Below are positions 16,383 through 24,612 of a DNA stretch of 64,000 nt, one piece after another. The position numbers and the translations under genes were made by a program. This DNA is from Pseudomonadota bacterium (GTDB lineage: Bacteria > Pseudomonadota > Alphaproteobacteria > Sphingomonadales > Sphingomonadaceae): assembly GCA_020160755.1 (NCBI GenBank), contig JAIUPN010000002.1:186001-250000 (forward strand). Reading direction: 5' to 3'. The notes under the pieces are model-generated. The model worked only from the letters and a program-made list of their open reading frames with translations, ran no database searches and was not told where the DNA came from. Numbering within the stretch: the first letter of the stretch is position 1; each line of letters begins with the position of its first letter.

Positions 16383-17395
16383 GCGATCTTCAGAATCATC
16401 TTGCCCTGATTGCTCCCCGCGAACAGCCGCATGAAGGCGTCGAAACTGTTCTCGATCCCCTCGTCGACATGCTCGTCGGCGGTCATCTTGCCCTGCTGCA
16501 GCCATGCGGCCATCTCGGCGCCGCCCTCGGCGAAGCGCGGGATGTAATCGGCGACGAGCAGCCCGCGGATCGAGGCGCGGTGGACGATGAGCTGCCAGAT
16601 GTTGCGCGCGCCGACTTTCTCGACGCTGTTATACTCGCTGATCAGGCCGCAGAGGCCGATGCGCGCGCCGTGGCGCAGATTGTTGAGTCCGGCGTCGAGG
16701 ATGTCGCCGCCGACATTTTCGAAGATGATGTCGACTCCGTCGGGGGCCTCGGCGCGGATCGCGTCGGTCAGCGCCTGAACGTCCTTGCCGCGGTAATCGA
16801 TCGCGGCGTCGAAACCGTATCGGTCCGTCAGCTTGGCGCACTTCGCGGGTCCGCCCGCGATGCCGATCACCTTGCTTGCACCCTTGATCTTCGCGATCTG
16901 CCCGACGAGCGATCCGACCGCGCCCGCCGCGCCGGTGACGAGGACGACATCGCCGGGCTTGGGTTCGCAGACGTCGGTATAGCCGAAGTACGCCGTCATC
17001 CCGACCGCGCCGAGCACCGAGAGATAGTTGGTGACCGACGGCACGAGGATCGCATCGATCGGCTGGGTGAAGCCGCCGACGGTGCCGACCGAATAATCCT
17101 CGATGCCGTTGAGGCCCATCACCCACTGTCCGGGTACGAAGCCGTCGGCCTTGCTCGCCTCGACGATGCCGATCGTCGAGGCGCGTACCGGATCGCCGAG
17201 CGGGATCGGTGGCATATAGCTTGGCGCGTCGTCCATCCAGCCGCGGATCGCGGGGTCGAGCGAGGCATAATGGTTGCGGATCAGGAACTGACCTTCTGCC
17301 AGCGCGGGCGTGGGTTCGGTGACGAGCGAGAAGTCTTCCGGCACGGGTTCGCCCTTTGGGCGACGGACGAGCAGGAAACGGCGGTTGTCGGGCAT
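16379..17395 (-). CDS. NADP-dependent MDR oxidoreductase (PTGR/CurA-like)
   Basis: A 338-residue zinc-independent medium-chain reductase. The nucleotide-binding motif is GAAGAVGSLVGQIAK near residue 155, and the N-terminal segment LIRNHYASLDPAIRGWMDD matches leukotriene B4 dehydrogenase / prostaglandin reductase 1 and bacterial CurA-like proteins. Such enzymes reduce the double bond of alpha,beta-unsaturated ketones or aldehydes. No structural zinc cysteines are seen. A GAGGAG ribosome site precedes the ATG, 9 bases after the stop of the molybdopterin enzyme. A similar 332-residue protein is encoded divergently at 19648. Confidence 0.87.
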   Translation of the reverse strand: MPDNRRFLLVRRPKGEPVPEDFSLVTEPTPALAEGQFLIRNHYASLDPAIRGWMDDAPSYMPPIPLGDPVRASTIGIVEASKADGFVPGQWVMGLNGIEDYSVGTVGGFTQPIDAILVPSVTNYLSVLGAVGMTAYFGYTDVCEPKPGDVVLVTGAAGAVGSLVGQIAKIKGASKVIGIAGGPAKCAKLTDRYGFDAAIDYRGKDVQALTDAIRAEAPDGVDIIFENVGGDILDAGLNNLRHGARIGLCGLISEYNSVEKVGARNIWQLIVHRASIRGLLVADYIPRFAEGGAEMAAWLQQGKMTADEHVDEGIENSFDAFMRLFAGSNQGKMILKIA

Positions 17396-17404
17396 GCAAA
17401 CTCC

Positions 17405-19528
17405 TCAGGCAGGAACAATGGAAACCGGGATCGCGCTTTGCAGCGACTGGCCGGTGAGGGGGTCGTAGGCGACGCTCTCGCTGACGAGGCGATTGGTCGA
17501 GGCGCCATGCTCGTGCACCCCGTCGGGGCCGATGTCGGGACCGCCGAAGGCATGCGCCATCGACACGACACCGGGGCGCATATTCTCCGCCGCGCGCGCG
17601 ACCGCGACGACTTCGCCCGCCGCCGAGCGGATGCGGACGGTATCGCCGTCGGCGCAGGGAATCAGCGCGAGGTCGTCGGGGTGGAGGAAGGCGGGGTTGG
17701 TCGTGCGTTTGGCGCGCAGCGCGGGCAGATTCTGCCCGGTCGAGTTGAAGCGGTGGCGGCTGCGTCGCGACACCATGCGCCAGGGAAAGTCGGGGGTGGG
17801 CTGGTCGGCGCTGCCATAGGCGATCAGCTGGTCGGGCATGGCGCCCGCCGTCAGATCGAAACGGTCGGGTGCATCGGGCTCGCCGGCTTCGACGACCGGG
17901 TGGAGGTCGGCGTAGATCACCGCCTTGCCGTCGACGGTGTCCGCGCGGACGACACTCGGTGCGACCGTGCAGCCTGCGACCATCAGGTCGAGGAAGGCCT
18001 CTTTCGTGGGCCGTTCGTCCATCGGACACGCGCCGCCCGCGAGCGGCATGCTGGTGCCGATACGGTGCGCGAGTTCCCAGAGCATCTCCCACTCCTCGAG
18101 GAGCCCTGCGGGCGCTTCGATCATCGCCTCGGTATAGCGGGCATAGGGGATCTCGTACCACCATTCGGAAAGATTGCTGATGTCCTCGCGCTCGAGGCAC
18201 ATCTTGGGGGCGAGGACATAATCGGCGCGTTTCGCGGTCGCGGATTCGGCGTTGACGTCGATCGAGACGAGCAGTTCGAGCCCGTCGATCGCGCGCGTTA
18301 TCTTGTCCTGATCGGGAAAGGCGACCACGGGGTTGCCACCGATCACGATCAGCGCGCGCACCTGGCCTTCGCCCGGCGTCAGCATTTCGTCGGCCAGCAC
18401 GTTGCACGGCATCTCCATGCCGAGGTGCGTGAGGCCGCGGATACGCGAGGCGGGGAAGCCTTCGCCATAAAGCGCGATCGGCGGCGCGACCTGCGCGCGG
18501 CGCGGGGTGACGGGAGTGAAGACCCGCGGGATCGAGCTTTTCTCGCCTTCGCGGCAGAAGCGCCCGCAGATGATGTTGAGCGACGAGACGAGATATTGGG
18601 TGAGCGTGCCATTGCCCGCCATCTCGGGACCGGTGCCGGTCGAGACGACGCCCTTGGTGCCATTTGCGAACATCCGCGCGGCGGCGACGAGCTGGCCTTC
18701 CTCGACCCCCGCGCGCGCGGCGGCGATGTCGGGGGTGAAACCTGCGACGGCACGCTGTAACTCGTCGATGCCATCGACGTAGCGCTGGACGAACGCCTTG
18801 TCGTAAAGGCCCTCGGACAGAATGACGTGGATGATCCCGGCGAGCAGCGCGGGATCTTCGCCCGGCCGCACGGGCAGGTGGATATGCGCGAGCGCCGCGA
18901 CGTCGCTCTGGCGCGGGTCGGCGACGATCAGTTTCAGCCCGCTTTCGAGTGCGTCGCGCAGGCGGCGCGAGGGCGAGAAGGGGGGAAGGCCGCCGGGCGG
19001 GCCGTAGTGCGAGACGATCGGGTTATTGCCGATAAAGAAGGCAACGTCGGCTTCGCTGAACGTGTGCATCCCGCCCATCCAGCTGCCGTAGCGCATCGTC
19101 GTATAGACTTTCGCGGGCTGGTCGAGCGTTACCGAGGTATAGATGTTGCGCGTGCCGAGCCCTTGCGCGAACGACATTGCGCTGCCGACCCCGGCGCTGT
19201 TCTGGAACGCGTAGGTGCCGCCATAGATGGCGACGGCGTGCGGGCCATGTTCGGCGATGATGGCGGAAAGCTTCGCGCCGATCTCGTCGAGCGCGGTCTC
19301 CATCGCGATATCCTCGAACGCGCCGTCGCTGCGCTTCTGCGAGACCGTCAGTCTTTGCGGGCCGTTGTGCGCCTCAGCAAGCTGGCGTCCCTTGATGCAG
19401 GTATAGCCGCCGAACACCGGGTCGTCGGGGTCGCCCTGTACCTTCGTCACGCGGCCCTCGTCGACGGTGACGAGCATCGCGCAATTGGCGTGGCAGAAGC
19501 GGCAGAAACTGCGGCGGACTTCGGGCAT
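17405..19528 (-). CDS. Molybdopterin-dependent oxidoreductase, DMSO-reductase superfamily
   Basis: A 707-residue single-chain molybdoenzyme. The N-terminal [4Fe-4S] site is C9-x2-C12-x3-C16 and C44 (CIKGR). Subsequent segments (FIGNNPIVSHYGP, LIVADPRQSD, ALIVIGGNPVVAFPD) and the C-terminal cap (NPAFLHPDDLALIPCADGD) fit the formate dehydrogenase / DMSO reductase catalytic subunits. It has no Tat signal, so it is probably cytoplasmic. The metal-ligand position seems to fall in VTLDQPAK, where aspartate would replace Cys/Sec; this is inferred from spacing only. It is first in the minus-strand operon, which argues for a hydroxylation or dehydrogenation of the same substrate. No electron-transfer subunits are adjacent. 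Confidence 0.85.
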   Translation of the reverse strand: MPEVRRSFCRFCHANCAMLVTVDEGRVTKVQGDPDDPVFGGYTCIKGRQLAEAHNGPQRLTVSQKRSDGAFEDIAMETALDEIGAKLSAIIAEHGPHAVAIYGGTYAFQNSAGVGSAMSFAQGLGTRNIYTSVTLDQPAKVYTTMRYGSWMGGMHTFSEADVAFFIGNNPIVSHYGPPGGLPPFSPSRRLRDALESGLKLIVADPRQSDVAALAHIHLPVRPGEDPALLAGIIHVILSEGLYDKAFVQRYVDGIDELQRAVAGFTPDIAAARAGVEEGQLVAAARMFANGTKGVVSTGTGPEMAGNGTLTQYLVSSLNIICGRFCREGEKSSIPRVFTPVTPRRAQVAPPIALYGEGFPASRIRGLTHLGMEMPCNVLADEMLTPGEGQVRALIVIGGNPVVAFPDQDKITRAIDGLELLVSIDVNAESATAKRADYVLAPKMCLEREDISNLSEWWYEIPYARYTEAMIEAPAGLLEEWEMLWELAHRIGTSMPLAGGACPMDERPTKEAFLDLMVAGCTVAPSVVRADTVDGKAVIYADLHPVVEAGEPDAPDRFDLTAGAMPDQLIAYGSADQPTPDFPWRMVSRRSRHRFNSTGQNLPALRAKRTTNPAFLHPDDLALIPCADGDTVRIRSAAGEVVAVARAAENMRPGVVSMAHAFGGPDIGPDGVHEHGASTNRLVSESVAYDPLTGQSLQSAIPVSIVPA

Positions 19529-19647
19529 CGTCTCTCTCTCCCTGATCGCACCCTACGCCTCGGCGCCCCTCAATCGACTGGCACTTTTGGCGGTGGTTGC
19601 TCCGGCGATGCAGGCGCAATTTCGGTGTCGAAACAGGGAGAATATCG

Positions 19648-20646
19648 ATGCCGACATCGCGCCAGTGGCTGCTGAACGGACATCCGCGCGGGCGCGGGAT
19701 CGAGGATGGCGACTTTCAGCTCGTCGAGACCGAAGTCGGCGCGCCGGGCGACGGCGAACTGCTGCTCAAGACGCTCTTTCTGGGCTTCGATCCGGCGCAG
19801 AAGGGCTGGATGGAGAATATCGCCGACTATGTTGCGCCAATGGCGATCGGCGACGTGATGCGCGGCAGCGGGATCAGCGAAGTCGCCCTGAGCAACCATC
19901 CGGGTTTCGCGGTCGGCGACCTCGTCATGGGATCGACCGGCTGGACCGAATGGCATGTGTCGACCGGTGACGGGCTGGTGAAGATCGAAACGCAGCTGCC
20001 GCCGACGGCGATGCTGTCGGTGCTCGGGACCACGGGGGTCACCGCTTATTGCGGGCTGTTCAAGGTCGGGCGGCCGGTTGCGGGCGATACGGTGCTCGTG
20101 TCGGGCGCGGCGGGCGCGACGGGGTCGGTCGTGGGCCAGCTTGCGAAGATCGCGGGGTGCCGCGCGGTCGGCATCGCCGGCGGCGAGGACAAGTGCCGCT
20201 GGCTCGTCGAGGAGGCGGGTTATGATGCCGCGATCGACTACAAGGCGGGCAATGTCCGGGGCCAGATCAAGGAACATTGCCCCGGCGGCGTCAATGTCGT
20301 CTTCGACAATGTCGGCGGCGCGATCCTCAACGACATGTTGGGCGAGATCGCGACCGGCGCGCGCGTGGCGGTGTGCGGGGGGATCAGTCGGTACGAGATG
20401 GGGACGCTGCCCGCCGGGCCGCAGAATTATTTCAACCTGATTTTCCGCCGCGGTTCGATGGCGGGCTTTATCGTGCTCGACTGGGCGAACGAGTTTCCCG
20501 AGATCCGCAGGCGGCTCGAGGGTTTCGTTCTCGATGGGCGGCTGAATTACCGCGAGGATGTGCAGCACGGGTTCGAGAATGCACCCGACACGCTCAAACG
20601 TCTGTTCAGCGGCCAGAACCGCGGCAAGCAACTCTTGAAGCTATAA
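19648..20646 (+). CDS. NADP-dependent MDR oxidoreductase (PTGR/CurA-like), second copy
   Basis: A 332-residue paralogue of the reductase at 16379. The nucleotide fold shows SGAAGATGSVVGQLAKIAGC, and the N-terminal region FLGFDPAQKGWMENIADY is the equivalent of the substrate-binding loop. It should reduce activated double bonds with NADPH. The ATG at 19648 follows GGGAG by 8 bases. The frame extends 17 codons upstream, but that part would enter the promoter region shared with the divergent molybdoenzyme gene. It is followed after 10 bases by an SDR gene. Confidence 0.87.
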   Translation: MPTSRQWLLNGHPRGRGIEDGDFQLVETEVGAPGDGELLLKTLFLGFDPAQKGWMENIADYVAPMAIGDVMRGSGISEVALSNHPGFAVGDLVMGSTGWTEWHVSTGDGLVKIETQLPPTAMLSVLGTTGVTAYCGLFKVGRPVAGDTVLVSGAAGATGSVVGQLAKIAGCRAVGIAGGEDKCRWLVEEAGYDAAIDYKAGNVRGQIKEHCPGGVNVVFDNVGGAILNDMLGEIATGARVAVCGGISRYEMGTLPAGPQNYFNLIFRRGSMAGFIVLDWANEFPEIRRRLEGFVLDGRLNYREDVQHGFENAPDTLKRLFSGQNRGKQLLKL

Positions 20647-20656
20647 GGAGATCGTT

Positions 20657-21469
20657 ATGGGCAGGCTGGCTGGCAAGCGCGCCGTCATCATCGGTGCGGC
20701 ATCGACGGGGAATATGGCGCAGGTGACCGCGCGGCTGTTCGCGCGCGAGGGCGCGACGGTGATGGTTGCGGGGCGAAAGCAGGCGCCGCTCGATGCGCTC
20801 GCGGCCGAGATCGGCGGCCATGCGGCGCTTTGCGACATCACCGACAAGGCCTCGGTCTTCGCACTCGCCGACGCGGCGAAGGCGAAGATGGGCGGGGTCG
20901 ATGTCGCGCTGAACGCGAGCGGCTGGGGGCTGCTCAAGCCTTTGCTCGACGTGACCGAGGAGGAGCTCGCTCGCATCGTCGCGCTGCAATTCACCGGGGT
21001 GCATCATTTCCTCCAGGCATTCGTCGGCGCGATGCTGACGAACGATCCGACGGGCGGGTCGATCATCCAGATCTCTTCGGCGACGACGCGGTCACCGATC
21101 GGCAACCATGCGGCATATATCGGCACCAAGACGGGATCGGAGGCGCTGATCCGCTGTGTCGCGAATGATTTCGGCGCGGCGGGCATAAGGGCGAACATCG
21201 TCTCGCCGGCCTTCACCGAATCGCCGATGACCGAGGGGGCGTTCGCGACGCCGGGGCTCGTCGATGCCTTCCTGCCGCGCTACCCGCTGGGGCGGCTCAA
21301 CACGGCGCAGGATGTCGCGAACGCGTGCCTGTGGCTGGCGAGCGACGAGGCGTTTGTGACGGGCGAGAATCTGCAGCCGAACGGCGGCCTCGCGCTGCGC
21401 GGCAATCCGCAGGAAGCCGACATCGCCGCCGCCGTCGGCGCGGCGATGGCGAAGCTGCAGGCTAGCTGA
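20657..21469 (+). CDS. SDR family oxidoreductase
   Basis: A 270-residue classical SDR. The cofactor motif is slightly altered (IIGAASTGNMAQ near residue 12), while the catalytic set is intact: SSATT, then YIGTK. The C-terminal part ends FVTGENLQPNGGLAL. A strong AAGGAG ribosome site lies just before the ATG. It is co-directional with the MDR reductase 10 bases upstream, so the pair may act in sequence on a keto or enone intermediate. It overlaps the convergent acyl-CoA ligase gene by 8 bases. Confidence 0.87.
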   Translation: MGRLAGKRAVIIGAASTGNMAQVTARLFAREGATVMVAGRKQAPLDALAAEIGGHAALCDITDKASVFALADAAKAKMGGVDVALNASGWGLLKPLLDVTEEELARIVALQFTGVHHFLQAFVGAMLTNDPTGGSIIQISSATTRSPIGNHAAYIGTKTGSEALIRCVANDFGAAGIRANIVSPAFTESPMTEGAFATPGLVDAFLPRYPLGRLNTAQDVANACLWLASDEAFVTGENLQPNGGLALRGNPQEADIAAAVGAAMAKLQAS

Positions 21470-23042
21470 TCTGCCGCTCGCGCCCTTCCCAATAGGGCGC
21501 GCGTAGTTCGCGGCGGAGGATCTTGCCCGACGGGTTGCGCGGTAGTGCGGGGATGAAGTCGACCGACTTCGGGCATTTATAGCCTGCGATCCGCTCGCGC
21601 GCCCAGCCGATGATCTCGTTCGCCTCGGCACTCTGCCCTTCGCGGAGCACGACGCACGCCTTCACCGCTTCACCCCATTTGTCGTCAGGCACGCCCACGA
21701 CCGCGACATCGGCGACCGCGGGATGGCCATAGATCGCATTCTCGACCTCGGCCGGATAGACATTCTCGCCCCCCGAGATGATCATGTCCTTCACCCGGTC
21801 GTGGAGGTAGAAATAGCCCGCCTCGTCGGTGTAGCCGGCGTCGCCGGTACGCAGCCAGCCGCCCGCGTCGATCGTTTCCGCCGTTGCCTCGGGCCGCCCC
21901 CAATATTCGCGCATGTTCGCCTGCGTCCGGATCGCGATCTCTCCGATCGCTCGCGGGGGCAGGGGGTGGCCGTCGGCATCGATCACCTGCATCTCGACGC
22001 CGCGCAGCGGTTTGCCGACCGACCGCATCCGCTCGTTTCCGGCCGGATCATGATCCTCGGGCGGCAGCGCGGCGATCGTGCCCGATGTTTCGGTCATCCC
22101 GTACATCTGGACGAAGCCGCACTGGAAGACGTCGATGCATTGCCGCAGCAGATCGAGCGGGATCGGCGAGGCGCCATAGGCGATGTGGCGCAGCCGCGAG
22201 AAATCGACCTCGCGCGCGCGCGGCTGATTGACGATGATCTGCATCGCCGCGGGCACCATGAAGATTTTCGAGATGCCATGCGCCTCGATCAGGTCGAGCA
22301 CCCCGCCGGGGTCGAACTCGCGCGTGATCACGCCGGTCGCGCCGTTGGTCATCACGGTGATCCCGTAACCGGTGCCGCCGATATGGAAGCAGGGCATGGC
22401 GACGAGCCCGACGTCATCCTCGTCCCAGCGTTCCCAGTCGGCCTGCAACGCGGGATCGCGGTCGAGCTGCGATCGCAGCACCGATCCGTTGGTCAGCACC
22501 GCGCCCTTGGGTTTGCCGGTGGTGCCCGAAGTGTACATCTGGATCACCGCGTCGGTCTCGCTACGCGCGATGCCGGGGTCGCTGTCGGGGGATCCGCCCC
22601 GCCAGTTGCGATAGTCGGGGAAGCTGCCCGCAGCCCCTTCGACCGCGACGACATGCTCAACGCCCGGATAAGCATCGCGGTTCGCGGCGACCAGTTCGGT
22701 GAATTCCGGCCCCACGAACAGGATGCGTGCGCCGCAATTGTCGATGATCCAGGCGATCTCGGGCACCGCGAGCCGCCAGTTGACCGGCGTCATCACGCCG
22801 CCGGCCTTGGCGACCGCCATCACCAGTTCGAAATAGAGGTCGCTGTTCTTGCCGAGATAGGCGACGCGGTCGTCGGGTTTCAGCCCCGACGCGATCAGCG
22901 CATTGGCGGCGCGATTGCTGCTCGCATCGAAGTCGGCATAGCTCGTCGCACGGCCTTCGAAATGGAAGAGAATCTTGTCGGGCCGCTCGCGCCCGTTCCG
23001 CCGCGCGACGTCGGCGACGCGTTCAAATGCTGCGACCTTCAC
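21462..23042 (-). CDS. AMP-forming acyl-CoA synthetase (AMP-binding family)
   Basis: A 526-residue acyl/aryl-CoA ligase of the ANL superfamily. The ATP-binding motif is YTSGTTGKPKG near residue 165, followed by the GWLRTGD motif and hinge (LHDRVKDMIISGGENVYP) and the C-terminal catalytic lysine in PRNPSGKILRRE. The start is taken as GTG at 23042 because GGGAGAG stands 8 bases upstream and the protein then begins MKVAAFERVADVARR. Upstream in-frame codons would overlap the carotenoid oxygenase gene. It activates a carboxylic acid to its CoA thioester, probably the product of the neighbouring cleavage enzyme or of the P450 pathway. Confidence 0.88.
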   Translation of the reverse strand: MKVAAFERVADVARRNGRERPDKILFHFEGRATSYADFDASSNRAANALIASGLKPDDRVAYLGKNSDLYFELVMAVAKAGGVMTPVNWRLAVPEIAWIIDNCGARILFVGPEFTELVAANRDAYPGVEHVVAVEGAAGSFPDYRNWRGGSPDSDPGIARSETDAVIQMYTSGTTGKPKGAVLTNGSVLRSQLDRDPALQADWERWDEDDVGLVAMPCFHIGGTGYGITVMTNGATGVITREFDPGGVLDLIEAHGISKIFMVPAAMQIIVNQPRAREVDFSRLRHIAYGASPIPLDLLRQCIDVFQCGFVQMYGMTETSGTIAALPPEDHDPAGNERMRSVGKPLRGVEMQVIDADGHPLPPRAIGEIAIRTQANMREYWGRPEATAETIDAGGWLRTGDAGYTDEAGYFYLHDRVKDMIISGGENVYPAEVENAIYGHPAVADVAVVGVPDDKWGEAVKACVVLREGQSAEANEIIGWARERIAGYKCPKSVDFIPALPRNPSGKILRRELRAPYWEGRERQIS

Positions 23043-23055
23043 CGGTCTTCTCTCC

Positions 23056-24513
23056 CTATGATGCGCCGAGCGCTTGTCGATAGAGCATGGAGTCCGCCGC
23101 ATAGAAATTGCAATGGAAACCCGACGGGACACGGAACGGCACCTGCACCGTCGCGACCGGACCCGCCGCAATGTCGAGCGCGTCGAAGATCGCCAGTTCG
23201 CTCGTTGCCGCACCCGCGCGGTGAACCAGCGTCATCGCGTAACCGTCGCCTTCGCCCTGCGCGCCCATCTTCGGCGCAAAGATCAGCTCGCCGCACGAGG
23301 CGCCGTTGCCGAAGTGATAGACATCCTCCTTGCCGCTCACCGTGTCGAAGCGGAGCACGCCGTCCATTCCCTCGGCGCGGCCGTCGCGGCTGTTGAGGTT
23401 GATGTTCGCAAAGCTGTGGCGCGAGGCGCGCGTCATGAAGCGGTCGTCGGGGCGCGGGAACTGGATGTCGCGGTCGTTGAGCGTCTCTTCCCTGATCCAT
23501 GTCCCGTTGCCGCCCATGCCGGGGTCGATCGTCCAGCGGCGCAGGCTCTGCTGCGTATCGCCATGCGTCTGCTTTACCCCGGTCTCGTCGGGGAACAGCG
23601 CGGTGCCGTTGGCGGCGGCGACATCGGCGATGATCTTGCCGTCCTGTTCCCAGACGTTGAGCTCGTGGAACATGTGGCGCGGTTCATAATCGAACCAGCG
23701 AAGATCGCTCGCACTGCCTTCGCGCGGCATCACTCCGAATTTGGTCGGACGGCCGTTGACCCACGCGGTCATTGGTCCGCCCCTCATGAAGCGACCGAGA
23801 TCGGCGTCGATCGGGATCACCGGGAAGACCACCCAGTGCTCGGTCAGGAAGAAGGTGTGCATCAGCGCGTTGTGCGGCATGTCGATGATCTCGGCCTTGC
23901 GGACGCTGCCGTCGGCGGCGATCACGTCGTACCGCAGTTGCGGCGCGCCCATCGGGCCGTTGATCGCCATGCCGATGTTGACCAACTCGCCGGTAGTATG
24001 GTCGATCTTGGGGTGGGCGGAGAAGGTCGTGGTGATCGTCCCGCCATAATGTTCCTCGCCCAAGGTTTCGAGCGTGCGCGGGTCAAGCTCGACCGCGGGC
24101 GCGCCCTCCATCAGCGCGAGCAATTTGCCGCCATGGACGATGATGTTGGTGTTCGCGGTGTTGTAGCGCTTGCCCTGCACCGACGGATCGGCGGTCATCG
24201 GGTTGCCGAACAGGCCGAACAGGCGTTTGCCCGCCGCCTTCTCCAGCTCGAATTTCTCGGTCCGCACCCAGCGGTTGAGCATCGACGCGCGCCCGCCTTC
24301 GATGTGAAAGGCATAGACCATGCCGTCGCCGTCGAACCAGTGATACTCGCCCTCGCGCGTCGGATAGAGCGGTTCGGGGCCGTTGCGATAGAAGACGCCG
24401 ACGAGATCGGCCGGGATTTCGCCTTCGACGATCAGGTCGGGCGCCGTGCCCTCGAAGCGGACGGGCTGATGGTGTCCCGACAGGAAAGGGTGGTCGAAAA
24501 AGGCCTGCGTCAT
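23056..24513 (-). CDS. Carotenoid oxygenase family (RPE65/lignostilbene dioxygenase-like) protein
   Basis: A 485-residue seven-bladed propeller Fe(II) oxygenase. Histidines that fit the four-His iron site are found in SAHPKIDH, MHTFF, MFHELN and near the C-terminus (SGFHCNFYA). The N-terminal block FYRNGPEPLYP and HWFDGDGMVYAF are family signatures. Members cleave conjugated double bonds of carotenoids, apocarotenoids or lignin-derived stilbenes to aldehydes; sphingomonads are known for the stilbene type. Its gene lies between a TonB receptor and an acyl-CoA ligase on the same strand, so the product may be an aldehyde or acid later activated by the ligase. Substrate not determined. Confidence 0.87.
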   Translation of the reverse strand: MTQAFFDHPFLSGHHQPVRFEGTAPDLIVEGEIPADLVGVFYRNGPEPLYPTREGEYHWFDGDGMVYAFHIEGGRASMLNRWVRTEKFELEKAAGKRLFGLFGNPMTADPSVQGKRYNTANTNIIVHGGKLLALMEGAPAVELDPRTLETLGEEHYGGTITTTFSAHPKIDHTTGELVNIGMAINGPMGAPQLRYDVIAADGSVRKAEIIDMPHNALMHTFFLTEHWVVFPVIPIDADLGRFMRGGPMTAWVNGRPTKFGVMPREGSASDLRWFDYEPRHMFHELNVWEQDGKIIADVAAANGTALFPDETGVKQTHGDTQQSLRRWTIDPGMGGNGTWIREETLNDRDIQFPRPDDRFMTRASRHSFANINLNSRDGRAEGMDGVLRFDTVSGKEDVYHFGNGASCGELIFAPKMGAQGEGDGYAMTLVHRAGAATSELAIFDALDIAAGPVATVQVPFRVPSGFHCNFYAADSMLYRQALGAS

Positions 24514-24536
24514 CGTGGATCCCTTTGATCATCGAA

Positions 24537-24565
24537 CAAGGGGCGGTGCATTGCGCCGCCCCTTG
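24537..24565 (-). terminator. Strong stem-loop after the TonB receptor gene
   Basis: A perfect 10-base-pair stem, CAAGGGGCGG with CCGCCCCTTG, whose 9-base loop can pair further. It lies 48 bases after the stop of the TonB receptor gene (24613) and just before the carotenoid oxygenase start. There is no good T-run after it on the minus strand, so it may attenuate rather than fully stop transcription into the oxygenase gene. Confidence 0.6.
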
Positions 24566-24612
24566 CTCCCCCTTGCGATCTCGCCGTACCCGTGGCGGGA
24601 TCGTATCGCCCG

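Noticed and set aside
16469..18760. 763-codon open frame on the plus strand
   Set aside because: It runs antisense through the molybdoenzyme and MDR genes, has the Arg/Asp/Ala-rich composition of a GC-rich shadow frame and shows no family motif.
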